A stretch of DNA of 21,035 nucleotides from Microcystis aeruginosa W13-11 (GTDB taxonomy: Bacteria > Cyanobacteriota > Cyanobacteriia > Cyanobacteriales > Microcystaceae): contig JAADBR010000094.1 in NCBI GenBank assembly GCA_009995705.1, positions 1 through 21,035 on the forward strand. The letters run 5' to 3'. The stretch's first letter is position 1, and each line of letters opens with the position of its first letter. The position numbers and the translations under genes are program-made. The notes beneath the pieces are model-generated. The model saw only the letters and a program-made list of their open reading frames with translations, was not told the DNA's origin and ran no database searches. This document shows positions 13,619 through 21,035 of this stretch, piece by piece.

Positions 13619-15214
13619 CTAGCTTAATTTGGTGACGATTTGATTATTTAGTAACAATTCTTGACTGAGTAAATCTTTCACATTAATCCGCAGAAAACAC
13701 TGATCATCAATCCAGAACTGCACTTTAATGCGATCTTTACCTTGCAAACCTAAAGGAGCGAGTTTAGCGATCGATCGGGATCCCTCGCGATCATTTAAGG
13801 ATTGGACGCTAGTTTCTCCATTACTCAGGGAACGAGTAATTAATTTATCGCCATCAAAATAGACCTCCATTGCCCCCATTTCTAGGCCTAATTCACCGAT
13901 AATTAACTCAATGCTAGGTTGATTGTCCACGGAAGCACCTAGGACTAATTCCACGGGTTTTTCCATAGGATAGGGTTGTCCAGAGTTAATAATCGGATGC
14001 CAAGCATGGGCATTTTTGCGACGATTCCAGTAACGAATCCCGTAGCTATGATAGAGGAAATCTTTGACTTGATAACCTTGCGCTAATTGTAACGCTCCCA
14101 AAGCGATCGCTTCAAAGGGTCGATCCTCTTTAATTTTACTACTATCAAAATACTGTCGCACCCAATCTTTTACCGCCGGAATTTGTACAGTTCCCCCAAC
14201 TAATAACACCCCATCGATATCGCTAACTTCAATTCCATTGCGTCTTCCCTGTTGCAAAACTCCCGTCATTAAGTCATCTAATTGATTAAAAAAGTTTTGT
14301 TGTTGGAGAATATCGCTCAATTGTTTTCGGTCTAAACTTAACTCGTAACTCTCGAAATTTTCCTCATCAAAATATACCTCCTCGGCGGTCAATTGGGAAG
14401 AAAGTTTAATTTTTAATCTTTCTGCTAGACGAGTAGTTAGGGAAGTTTTGGCTAAGGATTGCTTTTGGGCAAAATAATCGACAATCCAATCGTCAATATC
14501 TGACCCCCCTAAATTTATCCCCGCCTTGGCTAAAACCCTCGCTAGTTTAGTTTTTTGGGCGGAATTATTGCCTAAAAGTTTTTCTCCCCACTTGAGAATA
14601 AAACCTTGATTTTTTTGAGGATTATCTAAATCTAATTGTACCAAAGAAAGATCAAGGGTGCCACCACCAAAATCTACCACTAAAATCACTTGATCACCCG
14701 TGCTTCCATAACCTAAAGCGGCGGCCGTGGGTTCATCAATTAGTCGAATTTGTTCGATTTCCCATCCCTGACAAACATTACTTAACCAATTGCGGTAACT
14801 TTCAAAACTATCGACGGGGACGGTTAAAACTAGAGATTGGGGGGTTTCCAGGGTGGTATTTTTTAAGTTGTCGATGATGCTATCAAGAAACCATTGGCCA
14901 ACCCCCTCGAAACTGAGGATAGTTTCTTCTAATTCTGGTAAAAATCCTTGAATTTTTGCCCCGATCCCTCGTTTAAAGCGACGAAAAAAACGCGGATCTC
15001 GATCGATATCTAAACCCCAATCGCGCACTGCTTGACCGACAATTACTTGCAGAGGATTGGCTGATTTAATATAGAGTAAACTGGGAATTAGGGGGGGATT
15101 GTCGGCTATTTGTTGGGATAACTCCGATAATTTCACGGTTTCGGCCCTATTTGTCGCCCCATTCCAACGAGCAATGACGGTATTACTGGTTCCGAAATCA
15201 ATAGCGTAGAACAC
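13619..15214 (-). CDS. Divergent Hsp70 (DnaK-like) protein
   Basis: 531 aa, about 100 shorter than canonical DnaK. The actin/Hsp70 ATPase core is complete: phosphate-1 MFYAIDFGTSNTVIARW, the IDEPTAAALGYG signature near residue 160, phosphate-2 ILVVDFGGGTLDLSLVQ near residue 176, and the adenosine-binding LLVGGTVQIPAVKDWV near 340. The remaining 150 residues contain a beta-rich part corresponding to a shortened substrate domain (LVLGASVDNQPSIELIIGEL). There is no long helical lid and no EEVD-like tail. Such cyanobacterial Hsp70 variants are distinct from the housekeeping DnaK1-3. Client and co-chaperone are unknown, and no dnaJ or grpE lies nearby. The start ATG at 15214 gives the usual N-terminus. 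Confidence 0.88.
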   Translation of the reverse strand: MFYAIDFGTSNTVIARWNGATNRAETVKLSELSQQIADNPPLIPSLLYIKSANPLQVIVGQAVRDWGLDIDRDPRFFRRFKRGIGAKIQGFLPELEETILSFEGVGQWFLDSIIDNLKNTTLETPQSLVLTVPVDSFESYRNWLSNVCQGWEIEQIRLIDEPTAAALGYGSTGDQVILVVDFGGGTLDLSLVQLDLDNPQKNQGFILKWGEKLLGNNSAQKTKLARVLAKAGINLGGSDIDDWIVDYFAQKQSLAKTSLTTRLAERLKIKLSSQLTAEEVYFDEENFESYELSLDRKQLSDILQQQNFFNQLDDLMTGVLQQGRRNGIEVSDIDGVLLVGGTVQIPAVKDWVRQYFDSSKIKEDRPFEAIALGALQLAQGYQVKDFLYHSYGIRYWNRRKNAHAWHPIINSGQPYPMEKPVELVLGASVDNQPSIELIIGELGLEMGAMEVYFDGDKLITRSLSNGETSVQSLNDREGSRSIAKLAPLGLQGKDRIKVQFWIDDQCFLRINVKDLLSQELLLNNQIVTKLS

Positions 15215-15354
15215 GATCGATAGTTTTTAGGTAAATTTAGTTAATTATTGGCTATTGTAACCTATTATTTAGTAAAACCGCCCGATCGAGGTGGAAGTTT
15301 CCCAAAAAAATCGGGAATTTGTTCAGCGCAAGCTAAAGAATTCTGTGCAGAAAC

Positions 15355-15383
15355 TTGACAAATAATCTTTAATAGTATATGTG
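15355..15383 (+). promoter_or_regulatory. Probable promoter of the first Uma2 gene
   Basis: TTGACA at 15355-15360 is exact. The -10 is ambiguous: TATATG (15376-15381) at 15 bp or TATGTG (15378-15383) at 17 bp. The Uma2 ATG lies about 22-25 bp downstream. Confidence 0.4.
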
Positions 15384-15405
15384 AGTTCCACCTGATCAAA
15401 GGACT

Positions 15406-16005
15406 ATGTTAGCAGTTACCACCTCACCCGAAACCCTCTCCTTAGAAATTCCTAGGGCGATCGCTCTCTCTATCACCCTTGAACAGTTTGAAGCCCTTGC
15501 TGCGGTCAACCGTGACTTAAAATTAGAACGTACAGCCCAAGGAGAATTAATCGTGAATCCCCCGACAGGTGGCGAATCAGGACAGCGTAATTTTAGCTTA
15601 ACGACTCAACTGGGTCGCTGGTGCGAAGAAAACGAAGCTTTAGGAGTCGGGTTTGACTCTTCCACCGGATTTATACTACCAAATGGGGCGATTCGTTCTC
15701 CTGATCTATCTTGGGTGAGTCGAGAACGCTGGGAATCTTTAACCCCTAAGCAGAAAAAGGGATTTATTCCCCTCTGTCCCGATTTTGTGGTGGAATTGCG
15801 CTCTGAATCTGATAGTCTTGACAAATTACAGAAAAAACTGCTTGAGTATAGGGAAAATGGCGCAAGGTTAGGCTGGTTAATCGATCCCCAGAATCGGCAA
15901 GTTGAAATTTATCGTCAAGGAAAGGAGGTAGAAATATTAGAAAATCCCGCTGATTTATCGGGTGAAGATGTTTTACCTAATTTTAGCTTAAATTTAAAGC
16001 TCTGA
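15406..16005 (+). CDS. Uma2-family (DUF820) PD-(D/E)XK putative endonuclease, complete
   Basis: 199 aa, typical length. The N-terminal part has LTLEQFEALAA-like and LELIVNPPTGGESGQRN-like blocks (here GELIVNPPTGGESGQRN near residue 47). PDLSWV carries the first metal-binding Asp (D100), and CPDFVVELRSESDSLDKLQK carries the E-x-R/K pair (E130, R132). GARLGWLIDPQNRQVEIYRQ near 152 and the closing DLSGEDVLPNFSLNL are typical. Uma2 proteins are expanded to dozens of copies in cyanobacteria, and their nuclease function is inferred from fold rather than shown. It is the only one of the three Uma2 copies here that keeps the catalytic core. Confidence 0.9.
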   Translation: MLAVTTSPETLSLEIPRAIALSITLEQFEALAAVNRDLKLERTAQGELIVNPPTGGESGQRNFSLTTQLGRWCEENEALGVGFDSSTGFILPNGAIRSPDLSWVSRERWESLTPKQKKGFIPLCPDFVVELRSESDSLDKLQKKLLEYRENGARLGWLIDPQNRQVEIYRQGKEVEILENPADLSGEDVLPNFSLNLKL

Positions 16006-16104
16006 TGTTTTAAGGGGTCATCCTGCGATATTCTGCCAATCTTCTCGAGATCAGGGAGTCGCTTTTAAATTATCTAAGAATTCTTTTTTCTAGGTCATCA
16101 TCAA

Positions 16105-16572
16105 ATGAGCATCGAAAAGTCTTTAGTCTCCTCAGGTAAAAGTCTTTATCAAGAAGATTTCTACCGATGGTTACAAGAAACCGCTAATTTACTCAAAGAA
16201 CATCGTTTTGAAAAATTAGACTTAGAAAATTTGATCGAAGAAATTGAAACAATGGGCAGGAGTGAAAAACGAGAACTAGAAAGTCGCTTAACCGTCATTG
16301 CTGAACATTTGCTTAAATTGACTTACTGGCTAACTGAAAAGGAAGCAAATGCTCAAGGATGGCGCAGCTCAATTGTTGAACAACGCCGACAAGTTCAACG
16401 CTTATTAAAAGAGAGTCCAAGTCTGAGAAGATTGATTCCTGAAATCTGGATAGATTGTTACTATGCAGCCAGAGAAGATACTGTCAGAAAGTATCTTCTC
16501 TCTGCTGATTTATTCCCAATTGAATCACCATTCACCCTTGCAGAAATCCTTGATTCTGACTATCTTCCTTAA
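16105..16572 (+). CDS. DUF29-family protein
   Basis: 155 aa. The start SLYQEDFYRWLQETANLLKE is the DUF29 signature, followed by FEKLDLENLIEEIETMGRSE (about residue 45), then LLKLTYWLTEKEANAQGWRS and QRRQVQRLLKESPSLRRLIP. It is all-helical and soluble, and has no known enzymatic motif. DUF29 is strongly expanded in cyanobacteria and of unknown function; a link with Uma2 or toxin-like modules is only suggested by frequent proximity. It lies 99 bp after the first Uma2 gene on the same strand, so it may share its transcript. Confidence 0.88.
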   Translation: MSIEKSLVSSGKSLYQEDFYRWLQETANLLKEHRFEKLDLENLIEEIETMGRSEKRELESRLTVIAEHLLKLTYWLTEKEANAQGWRSSIVEQRRQVQRLLKESPSLRRLIPEIWIDCYYAAREDTVRKYLLSADLFPIESPFTLAEILDSDYLP

Positions 16573-16675
16573 AACTCAATTTTGGTATTTTATCGATAAA
16601 GACAATGCTCAACAAAGTAAAGCGTTAATTAAACGGCAATCACTACTTCCGAATCACCCACTAAATTAAATTGGC

Positions 16676-17140
16676 TTACCAAATCAAAGTAAGATTTAAA
16701 CTAAATTCTGACAGAATACTTTCCCCCGATAAACTCTCTGGATTAGTTAAAATTTCTACTGCCTGTCCTTGACGATAAATTTCTACTTCTCTAGTTTTTC
16801 TATTGATTAACCAACCCAAACGAGTCCCATTATCTAAAGCTTGCCATTTTTCTAAAGGTATCCAAGCAGCATCGGGAGAGCGATCAGCCCCATTCGGTAG
16901 TTTAAACCCCGTGGAGGAATCAAAAACTACACCTAATTTATGTAGGTTATTCCATAACCATAATTGGGCAGTAATTCCAGCGTTAGAATTACCAGTTTCT
17001 CCTCCAGTCGGTGGCATAATAATTAAATCTCCTTTTGCACTGCGTTCCAAACGTAAATCTCGGTTATCCTGACAAAGTTGAAAGAACTGTTCATCGCTGA
17101 GTTGCCAAGATTCAAATTTAATTTCTACTACTGTCATCAT
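16676..17140 (-). pseudogene. Uma2-family gene with in-frame deletion of the nuclease core
   Basis: The open frame is intact, 154 aa (ATGATG at 17140), but compared with the complete paralogue at 15406 it jumps from KWQAL straight to DNGTRLGWLI. The missing 37 residues correspond to positions 113-149 of that paralogue and include the whole CPDFVVELRS motif, so the E-x-R/K metal-binding pair is absent. The first Asp (SPDAAWIP) and the C-terminal strands remain. It could be translated but should not cut DNA. The next copy at 17171-17627 carries the same deletion. I class it as a decayed gene; a new non-catalytic role cannot be excluded. Confidence 0.75.
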
Positions 17141-17399
17141 AGATTCTCTTTTTTTTATAGGATTATAGAATTACCAAATATTATCAAGTTCTAAGACAAA
17201 CTGAGATAAAATATTCTCCCCCGATAAACTCTCTGGATTAGTTAAAATTTCTACTGCCTGTCCTTGACGATAAATTTCTACTTCTCTAGTTTTTCTATTG
17301 ATTAACCAACCCAAACGAGTCCCATTATCTAGCTTGCCATTTTTCTAAAGGTATCCAAGCAGCATCGGGAGAGCGATCAGCCCCATTCGGTAGTTTAAA
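16722..17399. repeat. 185-bp and 183-bp identical blocks shared by two Uma2 copies
   Basis: 16722-16906 and 17217-17399 are identical except for a 2-bp loss in the second (CTAAAGCTT against CTAGCTT). The block spans the deletion junction and the 3' end of both genes. Outside it the middles of the genes are clearly diverged, while another stretch near the 5' ends is again nearly the same. This mosaic pattern fits gene conversion between tandem copies. Confidence 0.85.
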
Positions 17400-17627
17400 T
17401 CCTCCAGAAGAATCAAAAGCGATACCCGTACCATTATTATCTGACCAATTAAATAATTTTTGGGTGATTCTACCGTTACTATTGCCCGTTTTTCCTCCAG
17501 TCGGTGGCATAATAATTAAATCTCCTTTTGCGCTGCGTTCCAAACGTAAATCTCGGTTATCCTGACACAGTTGAAAAAACTGTTCATCGCTCAGTTGAAA
17601 CGAGTTAAATTTAACTTCTACTGTCAT
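17171..17627 (-). pseudogene. Second Uma2 copy, same core deletion plus a frameshift
   Basis: From the ATG at 17627 (MTVEVKFNSFQLSDEQFFQL), preceded by GGGGAT, the frame reads to KWQAR and stops at 17325. The stop comes from a 2-bp loss relative to the sister copy, right at the shared deletion junction. The remaining C-terminal sequence (NGTRLGWLINRKTREVEIYR, ending near 17171 in LELDNIW) is still present in another frame. Both the nuclease core and continuity are lost. It lies only 30 bp upstream of the sister copy on the same strand, a tandem duplication. Confidence 0.85.
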
Positions 17628-17670
17628 TATTATCCCCAACCTACTCTCGTCTAAAATTCATGGTAACGCC

Positions 17671-19017
17671 CTAGGGCAAGAGATGTTCCTGGATGAAATT
17701 AGTATAAACATCTCCAGCTAAAAAGGCGGGAGTTTCCAGTATTTTACGATGGAAATCAATAGTCGTCGGTACTCCCGTGATTGCACATTCCCGCAGGGCC
17801 CGTTTCATGCGTTTAATCGCAGTTTCGCGATTTTCTCCCCAGACAATTAATTTCCCAATTAGGGAATCGTAATAGGGGGGGATTTCGTAATCGGTGTAAA
17901 CGTGGGAATCCATGCGGACACCAGGACCGCCGGGGGGCAGATAACCACTAATTTTGCCAGGGTGAGGACGAAAATTGTGATCGGGATCCTCGGCATTAAT
18001 GCGACACTCGATCGAATGCCCTCTAAATATCACCTGCTCTTGCTTAATTTGCAGTTTTTCGCCCTGTGCCACCCGAATTTGTTCTCGGATCAGGTCCATC
18101 CCCGTGATCATCTCCGTGACCGGGTGTTCCACCTGAATACGGGTGTTCATTTCCATGAAGTAAAAATTACCGAGTTTATCGACTAAAAATTCCACGGTTC
18201 CCACCCCGACGTAATTAATCGATTTAGCGGCTTTAACGGCGGCATTACCCATTTTTGAGCGTAAATGGGGCGTTAAGAAGGGGCTAGGTGCCTCTTCTAG
18301 CAGTTTTTGGTGTCGTCGCTGAATCGAACAGTCTCTTTCTCCTAAATGGATTACGTTACCGTGACTATCGGCCAAAATCTGAAACTCGATGTGTCGGGGA
18401 CATTCGATAAATTTTTCTAGATATACTCCCGAATTGCCAAAAGCCGCTTCTGCTTCCCCTTGGGCGGCTTTTAACATATCACCTAGTTCATCTGCACTAT
18501 TGACAAGACGCATCCCACGCCCTCCACCCCCAGCAGTGGCCTTAATCAGGACAGGATAACCGATGTCATCAGCGATACGCTTTGCTTCCGCTTCTGAGGT
18601 AATTAAACCACCACTGCCGGGGATAGTGGCAACTCCCGCTCTCTGCATGGTTTTTTTAGCGGTAGATTTATCGCCCATCGCCAGAATAGCGCTGGGAGAC
18701 GGACCGATAAAAGTTAACTGATGATCGGCACAAATTTCGGCAAAGCGGGCGTTTTCTGCCAAAAAACCGTAACCGGGATGGATGGCCGTGGCGTTGCGTG
18801 TTAGGGCAGCCGAGATGATATTAGGGATATTTAGGTAACTTTTGCTGCTCGGAGGCGGACCAATACAAACACTCTCATCGGCCAATTGAACATGAAGGGC
18901 ATGGCGATCGATGGTAGAGTGGACGGCAACGGTTCTAATGCCCAATTCTTCGCAACTATGAAGGATTCTTAAGGCGATTTCCCCGCGATTGGCGATTAAT
19001 ATCTTGGCAAACTGCAT
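17671..19017 (-). CDS. accC: Biotin carboxylase subunit of acetyl-CoA carboxylase
   Basis: 448 aa, the standard length. It carboxylates biotin on AccB using ATP and bicarbonate, the first step of fatty-acid synthesis. The N-terminal domain begins [20 protein letters not shown]. The ATP-grasp domain has the glycine-rich loop [14 protein letters not shown] near residue 159, [13 protein letters not shown] near 205 and [19 protein letters not shown] near 230. The catalytic stretch [19 protein letters not shown] lies near 287 and the C-terminal domain has [13 protein letters not shown] near 331. All residues expected of an active enzyme are visible. As usual in cyanobacteria, accB is not adjacent. 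It is divergent from the hisD-like gene across 254 bp. Confidence 0.96.
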   Translation of the reverse strand: MQFAKILIANRGEIALRILHSCEELGIRTVAVHSTIDRHALHVQLADESVCIGPPPSSKSYLNIPNIISAALTRNATAIHPGYGFLAENARFAEICADHQLTFIGPSPSAILAMGDKSTAKKTMQRAGVATIPGSGGLITSEAEAKRIADDIGYPVLIKATAGGGGRGMRLVNSADELGDMLKAAQGEAEAAFGNSGVYLEKFIECPRHIEFQILADSHGNVIHLGERDCSIQRRHQKLLEEAPSPFLTPHLRSKMGNAAVKAAKSINYVGVGTVEFLVDKLGNFYFMEMNTRIQVEHPVTEMITGMDLIREQIRVAQGEKLQIKQEQVIFRGHSIECRINAEDPDHNFRPHPGKISGYLPPGGPGVRMDSHVYTDYEIPPYYDSLIGKLIVWGENRETAIKRMKRALRECAITGVPTTIDFHRKILETPAFLAGDVYTNFIQEHLLP

Positions 19018-19271
19018 TGGACGACCACGAGATCAGGCTGGTGTGATAGGCGACTATTTAGTAGAATATCTGGTTTTGTTACCTTGGGGAAATCGGGTTG
19101 GGGAAGTGGGGTGTGGGGAGAATAAATAAAACTAATCTTCTGACGACCGACGACCGACGGCTAAATTAACCGACTTCGCCTCCCTCCCCGGTCAAGATTG
19201 AAAGCGATAAGCTAGAGTGTGAGAAGTGAAAACCTTTTAATCTCGTTTCGCCCCTAGAGGATAATAGCTCG

Positions 19272-20528
19272 ATGTTGCGAATTATCACAGAGCCATGGTC
19301 AGCCAGAACGGAACTGAGACGAATTCGGGAACGGTTCGACGATCCAGAAATTCGGGAAAAAGAATCGCTTGTCCGAGAGATTGTCGATCAGGTGCGACTT
19401 ACTGGCGATCGCTCGTTGGTGGATTACACGGAAAAATTCTACCAACAGTCCCTTAATCTACAACAACTTAAGGTGAGTGGCTCGGAACTTGATGCTGCTT
19501 ATCAACAGGTGTCCCAGGATTTGTTAAATGCGATCGCTGTTGCCTGTGCAAAAATGGAGGCTTTTCATCGTCAGCGTCTTCCCAAAGCTTGGGTGCAGTT
19601 TCCTGAGGATGGTACGGTTCGAGGGAAACGTTATCAACCGATTAACAGTGTGGGAATTGTCGTTCCCGATGGTAAACGAGCCTATCTCAGTTTATTGCTC
19701 CAACAGGCGATTCCTGCCAACATAGCGGGGGTTAAACGGATTGTCATGGTATGCCCCGCCGATGAGGATTTACGCATCCATCCGGCGATTTTAGTGGCAG
19801 CCCAATCGGTGGGTATTAGTGAGATTTATCGGGTGGCTGGACCACAGGCGATCGCCGCTTTAGCCTACGGCACAAAAACGATCGCTCCTGTGGAGATGAT
19901 TGCCGGAATAGGTGATTTTTATACTAATTTGGCTAAAAAACTGGTCTCTGACCATGTAAAAATCGATTATCTCTCTATTACTTCTGATTTAGTTATTATT
20001 GCTGATAATCAAGCTAATCCCAGACAGTTGGCCCTGGATCTATTAGCGCAAGCGGAACAGTATTCCCTAGCGGCTGCGATTTTATTGACGACGGATAAGG
20101 CTTTGGCTTTAATAGTACAGGAAGAAGTACAAAAACAGTTACAGGTACATCCCCAGAGATTGTTAACGGAAAAAGCGATCGCTCATTATGGTTTAATCGT
20201 GGTGGTGGAATCATTGGAGAAAGCGATCGAATTATCGAATCTTTTTGCTCCCACCCATTTATCCTTAATGATCGATGAACCCTGGGAAAAGCTATCTTCT
20301 GTGAGACAATCGGGAACTATTCTCCTTGGTTCTACTACTCCAAAAGCGGTGGCTGATTATTTGGGTTGTCCCGTGGGAGTGGAAACTTTTCTCGATTCCG
20401 CCACTTTGATCGAATATCCTGCCGATTCCTTCGCCTCCATAGCCCACAATCTACAAATATTAGCGCAAGCGGAGGGATTTACGGCAACGGATGAGGGCAT
20501 AGAGTACCGAGGACAGGACAAAACCTAG
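19272..20528 (+). CDS. HisD-family protein lacking most catalytic residues
   Basis: 418 aa and clearly in the histidinol dehydrogenase fold: VGIVVPDGKRAYLSLLLQQA, PANIAGVKRIVMVCPA and AGPQAIAALAYGTKTIAPVE are family blocks. The active site is not. QAEH (Q259/H262 of E. coli HisD) is QAEQ at 260-263. APEHL, with the E326-H327 pair, is APTHL at 326-330. The G-x-N-H-V-L-P-T loop with H367 is GCPVGVETF at 365-373. The final AHA with H419 is ATD at 405-407. GPGN-Y and AGPSEV are GIGDFY and SITSDL. Only Q260, D362 and H329 remain of the main set, so three zinc or catalytic His and one Glu are gone. It is probably an inactive or repurposed paralogue; the true hisD should lie elsewhere. E. coli numbering is from memory. 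Confidence 0.85.
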   Translation: MLRIITEPWSARTELRRIRERFDDPEIREKESLVREIVDQVRLTGDRSLVDYTEKFYQQSLNLQQLKVSGSELDAAYQQVSQDLLNAIAVACAKMEAFHRQRLPKAWVQFPEDGTVRGKRYQPINSVGIVVPDGKRAYLSLLLQQAIPANIAGVKRIVMVCPADEDLRIHPAILVAAQSVGISEIYRVAGPQAIAALAYGTKTIAPVEMIAGIGDFYTNLAKKLVSDHVKIDYLSITSDLVIIADNQANPRQLALDLLAQAEQYSLAAAILLTTDKALALIVQEEVQKQLQVHPQRLLTEKAIAHYGLIVVVESLEKAIELSNLFAPTHLSLMIDEPWEKLSSVRQSGTILLGSTTPKAVADYLGCPVGVETFLDSATLIEYPADSFASIAHNLQILAQAEGFTATDEGIEYRGQDKT

Positions 20529-20910
20529 AAAAATTATGGTCTTGTGACATATTTTTTGATTCCCATATCCTTAATTTTTTTACCTTGCTCTTCTTCGAGA
20601 TTACTACTTCCTTTATTTATCTAATATCTCCTTATGGATTAGGAAGGCTCTCTTATCATAAATTAGACTCACCATTAAGATATTTATTGCTCCCCAACTC
20701 GTCCGGTCTATGGCAATATCTACCAGGGTAAGCGCATCTTAACAATCCTTGACAAAATGAACTTTATGTGAGTTGCTTACCCAGCAAAGCAAAGGATTAA
20801 GTCTCCATCACTACCACCGAATCACCACCAGTTTCTCGAAGAAACCCGTTTTCTCGATAATGGTGTCGAGATTAAGGTTATCTCTGAATTACTCCCTCAC
20901 CATGAAAATT
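20529..20910. other. Gene-free stretch after the HisD-like gene
   Basis: About 380 bp without a supportable gene. It contains the small inverted-repeat element at 20726-20782 and a palindrome GTTTCT-CGA-AGAAAC near 20831. No tRNA or other RNA could be recognised. Confidence 0.5.
20726..20782. repeat. 57-bp inverted-repeat element (GGGTAAGC / GCTTACCC)
   Basis: GGGTAAGC at 20726-20733 is perfectly inverted at 20775-20782. The interior carries TTGACA but no gene. It could be a shrunken insertion-sequence remnant or a mini-element; no target duplication is evident. Confidence 0.5.
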
Positions 20911-21035
20911 TTACAGCGTAATTAAAGTATTTAACCAATTGATTAAATCTTCAACCGTAGAGAAATCGAATAAAGCTTCTCCTAATACTTCGACATCATC
21001 AATACTTAACTCCATAATTTTAGTTTCCAATGAAG
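20911..21035 (-). CDS. 3' end of a DUF4351-containing protein (partial)
   Basis: The last 40 codons before the TAA at 20911 read SLETKIMELSIDDVEVLGEA, then LFDFSTVEDLINWLNTLITL. The pattern L-S-x-x-x-x-x-x-L-G-E-A-L-x-D-F-x-x-x-x-D-L-x-x-W-L is the DUF4351 C-terminal helix pair. That domain usually closes Rpn/PD-(D/E)XK-nuclease transposase-family proteins in cyanobacteria. The 5' part lies beyond the right edge of the window, so the N-terminal domain cannot be seen. Confidence 0.65.
   Translation of the reverse strand, partial: SLETKIMELSIDDVEVLGEALFDFSTVEDLINWLNTLITL

Noticed and set aside
16803..17072. 89-codon open frame on the plus strand within the Uma2 gene
   Set aside because: Antisense shadow of the Uma2 copy. 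It exists because the sequence is conserved on the other strand.
19141..19161. CGACCGA-type short tandem repeat upstream of the HisD-like gene
   Set aside because: Only about three imperfect units. Too short to mean anything without comparison.
19272..20528. Functional histidinol dehydrogenase (hisD)
   Set aside because: Fold matches, but several zinc and catalytic residues are replaced, so I do not assign the gene symbol.

Overview
The window looks like a piece of a cyanobacterial chromosome, most likely Microcystis or a close relative. The palindrome GCGATCGC (HIP1, a cyanobacterial signature) occurs at least eleven times in 21 kb. The window carries the Rubisco assembly chaperone Raf1 next to the carboxysome shell protein CcmO. 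Uma2, DUF29 and AAA-like/nuclease genes, heptamer repeats and many miniature inverted-repeat elements are also typical of that genus. The species is an inference from memory of these families; no search was run.

Layout. 1-1450: a leftward promoter, then a DppB/OppB-type ABC permease (+). 1461-3222 (-): a csaB-like polysaccharide pyruvyl transferase, followed 5 bp downstream by a small type I R-subunit-like gene that is broken by a 93-bp mini-transposon. 3449-5622: a carbon-fixation pair, raf1 (-) and ccmO (+), divergently arranged, with ccmO followed by a strong hairpin. 5846-9940: an AT-rich defence and toxin island, built from a stand-alone TIR gene, a mazEF pair, an EcoRI-type restriction-modification operon and a RelE scrap, separated by interleaved direct repeats. 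10005-11561 (-): an AAA ATPase with a C-terminal PD-(D/E)XK-like nuclease domain. 11943-13535: cinA and a 43-residue small protein (+). 13619-15214 (-): a short, divergent Hsp70. 15406-17627: three Uma2-family genes and a DUF29 gene; two of the Uma2 copies share the same deletion of the nuclease core. 17671-19017 (-): accC. 19272-20528 (+): a HisD homologue that lacks most of the catalytic and zinc residues. 20529-21035: an intergenic stretch with a small inverted-repeat element, then the 3' end of a DUF4351 gene (-).

How the parts relate. Raf1 and CcmO both serve CO2 fixation (Rubisco assembly and carboxysome shell). The island next to them is built differently: only one HIP1 site in over 4 kb, AT-rich genes, and repeats that bracket each cassette. 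The EcoRI homologues are decayed. The endonuclease has ATT where the start should be and is out of frame by one base at an A8 tract. The methyltransferase is cut off at residue 208 by a miniature element. The TIR protein and the mazEF pair look intact. The observations most worth following are the repeat-bracketed island, the poly(A)-frameshifted EcoRI homologue, the TIR protein with an unrecognised C-terminus, the catalytically stripped HisD paralogue, and the Uma2 pair that shares a deletion.
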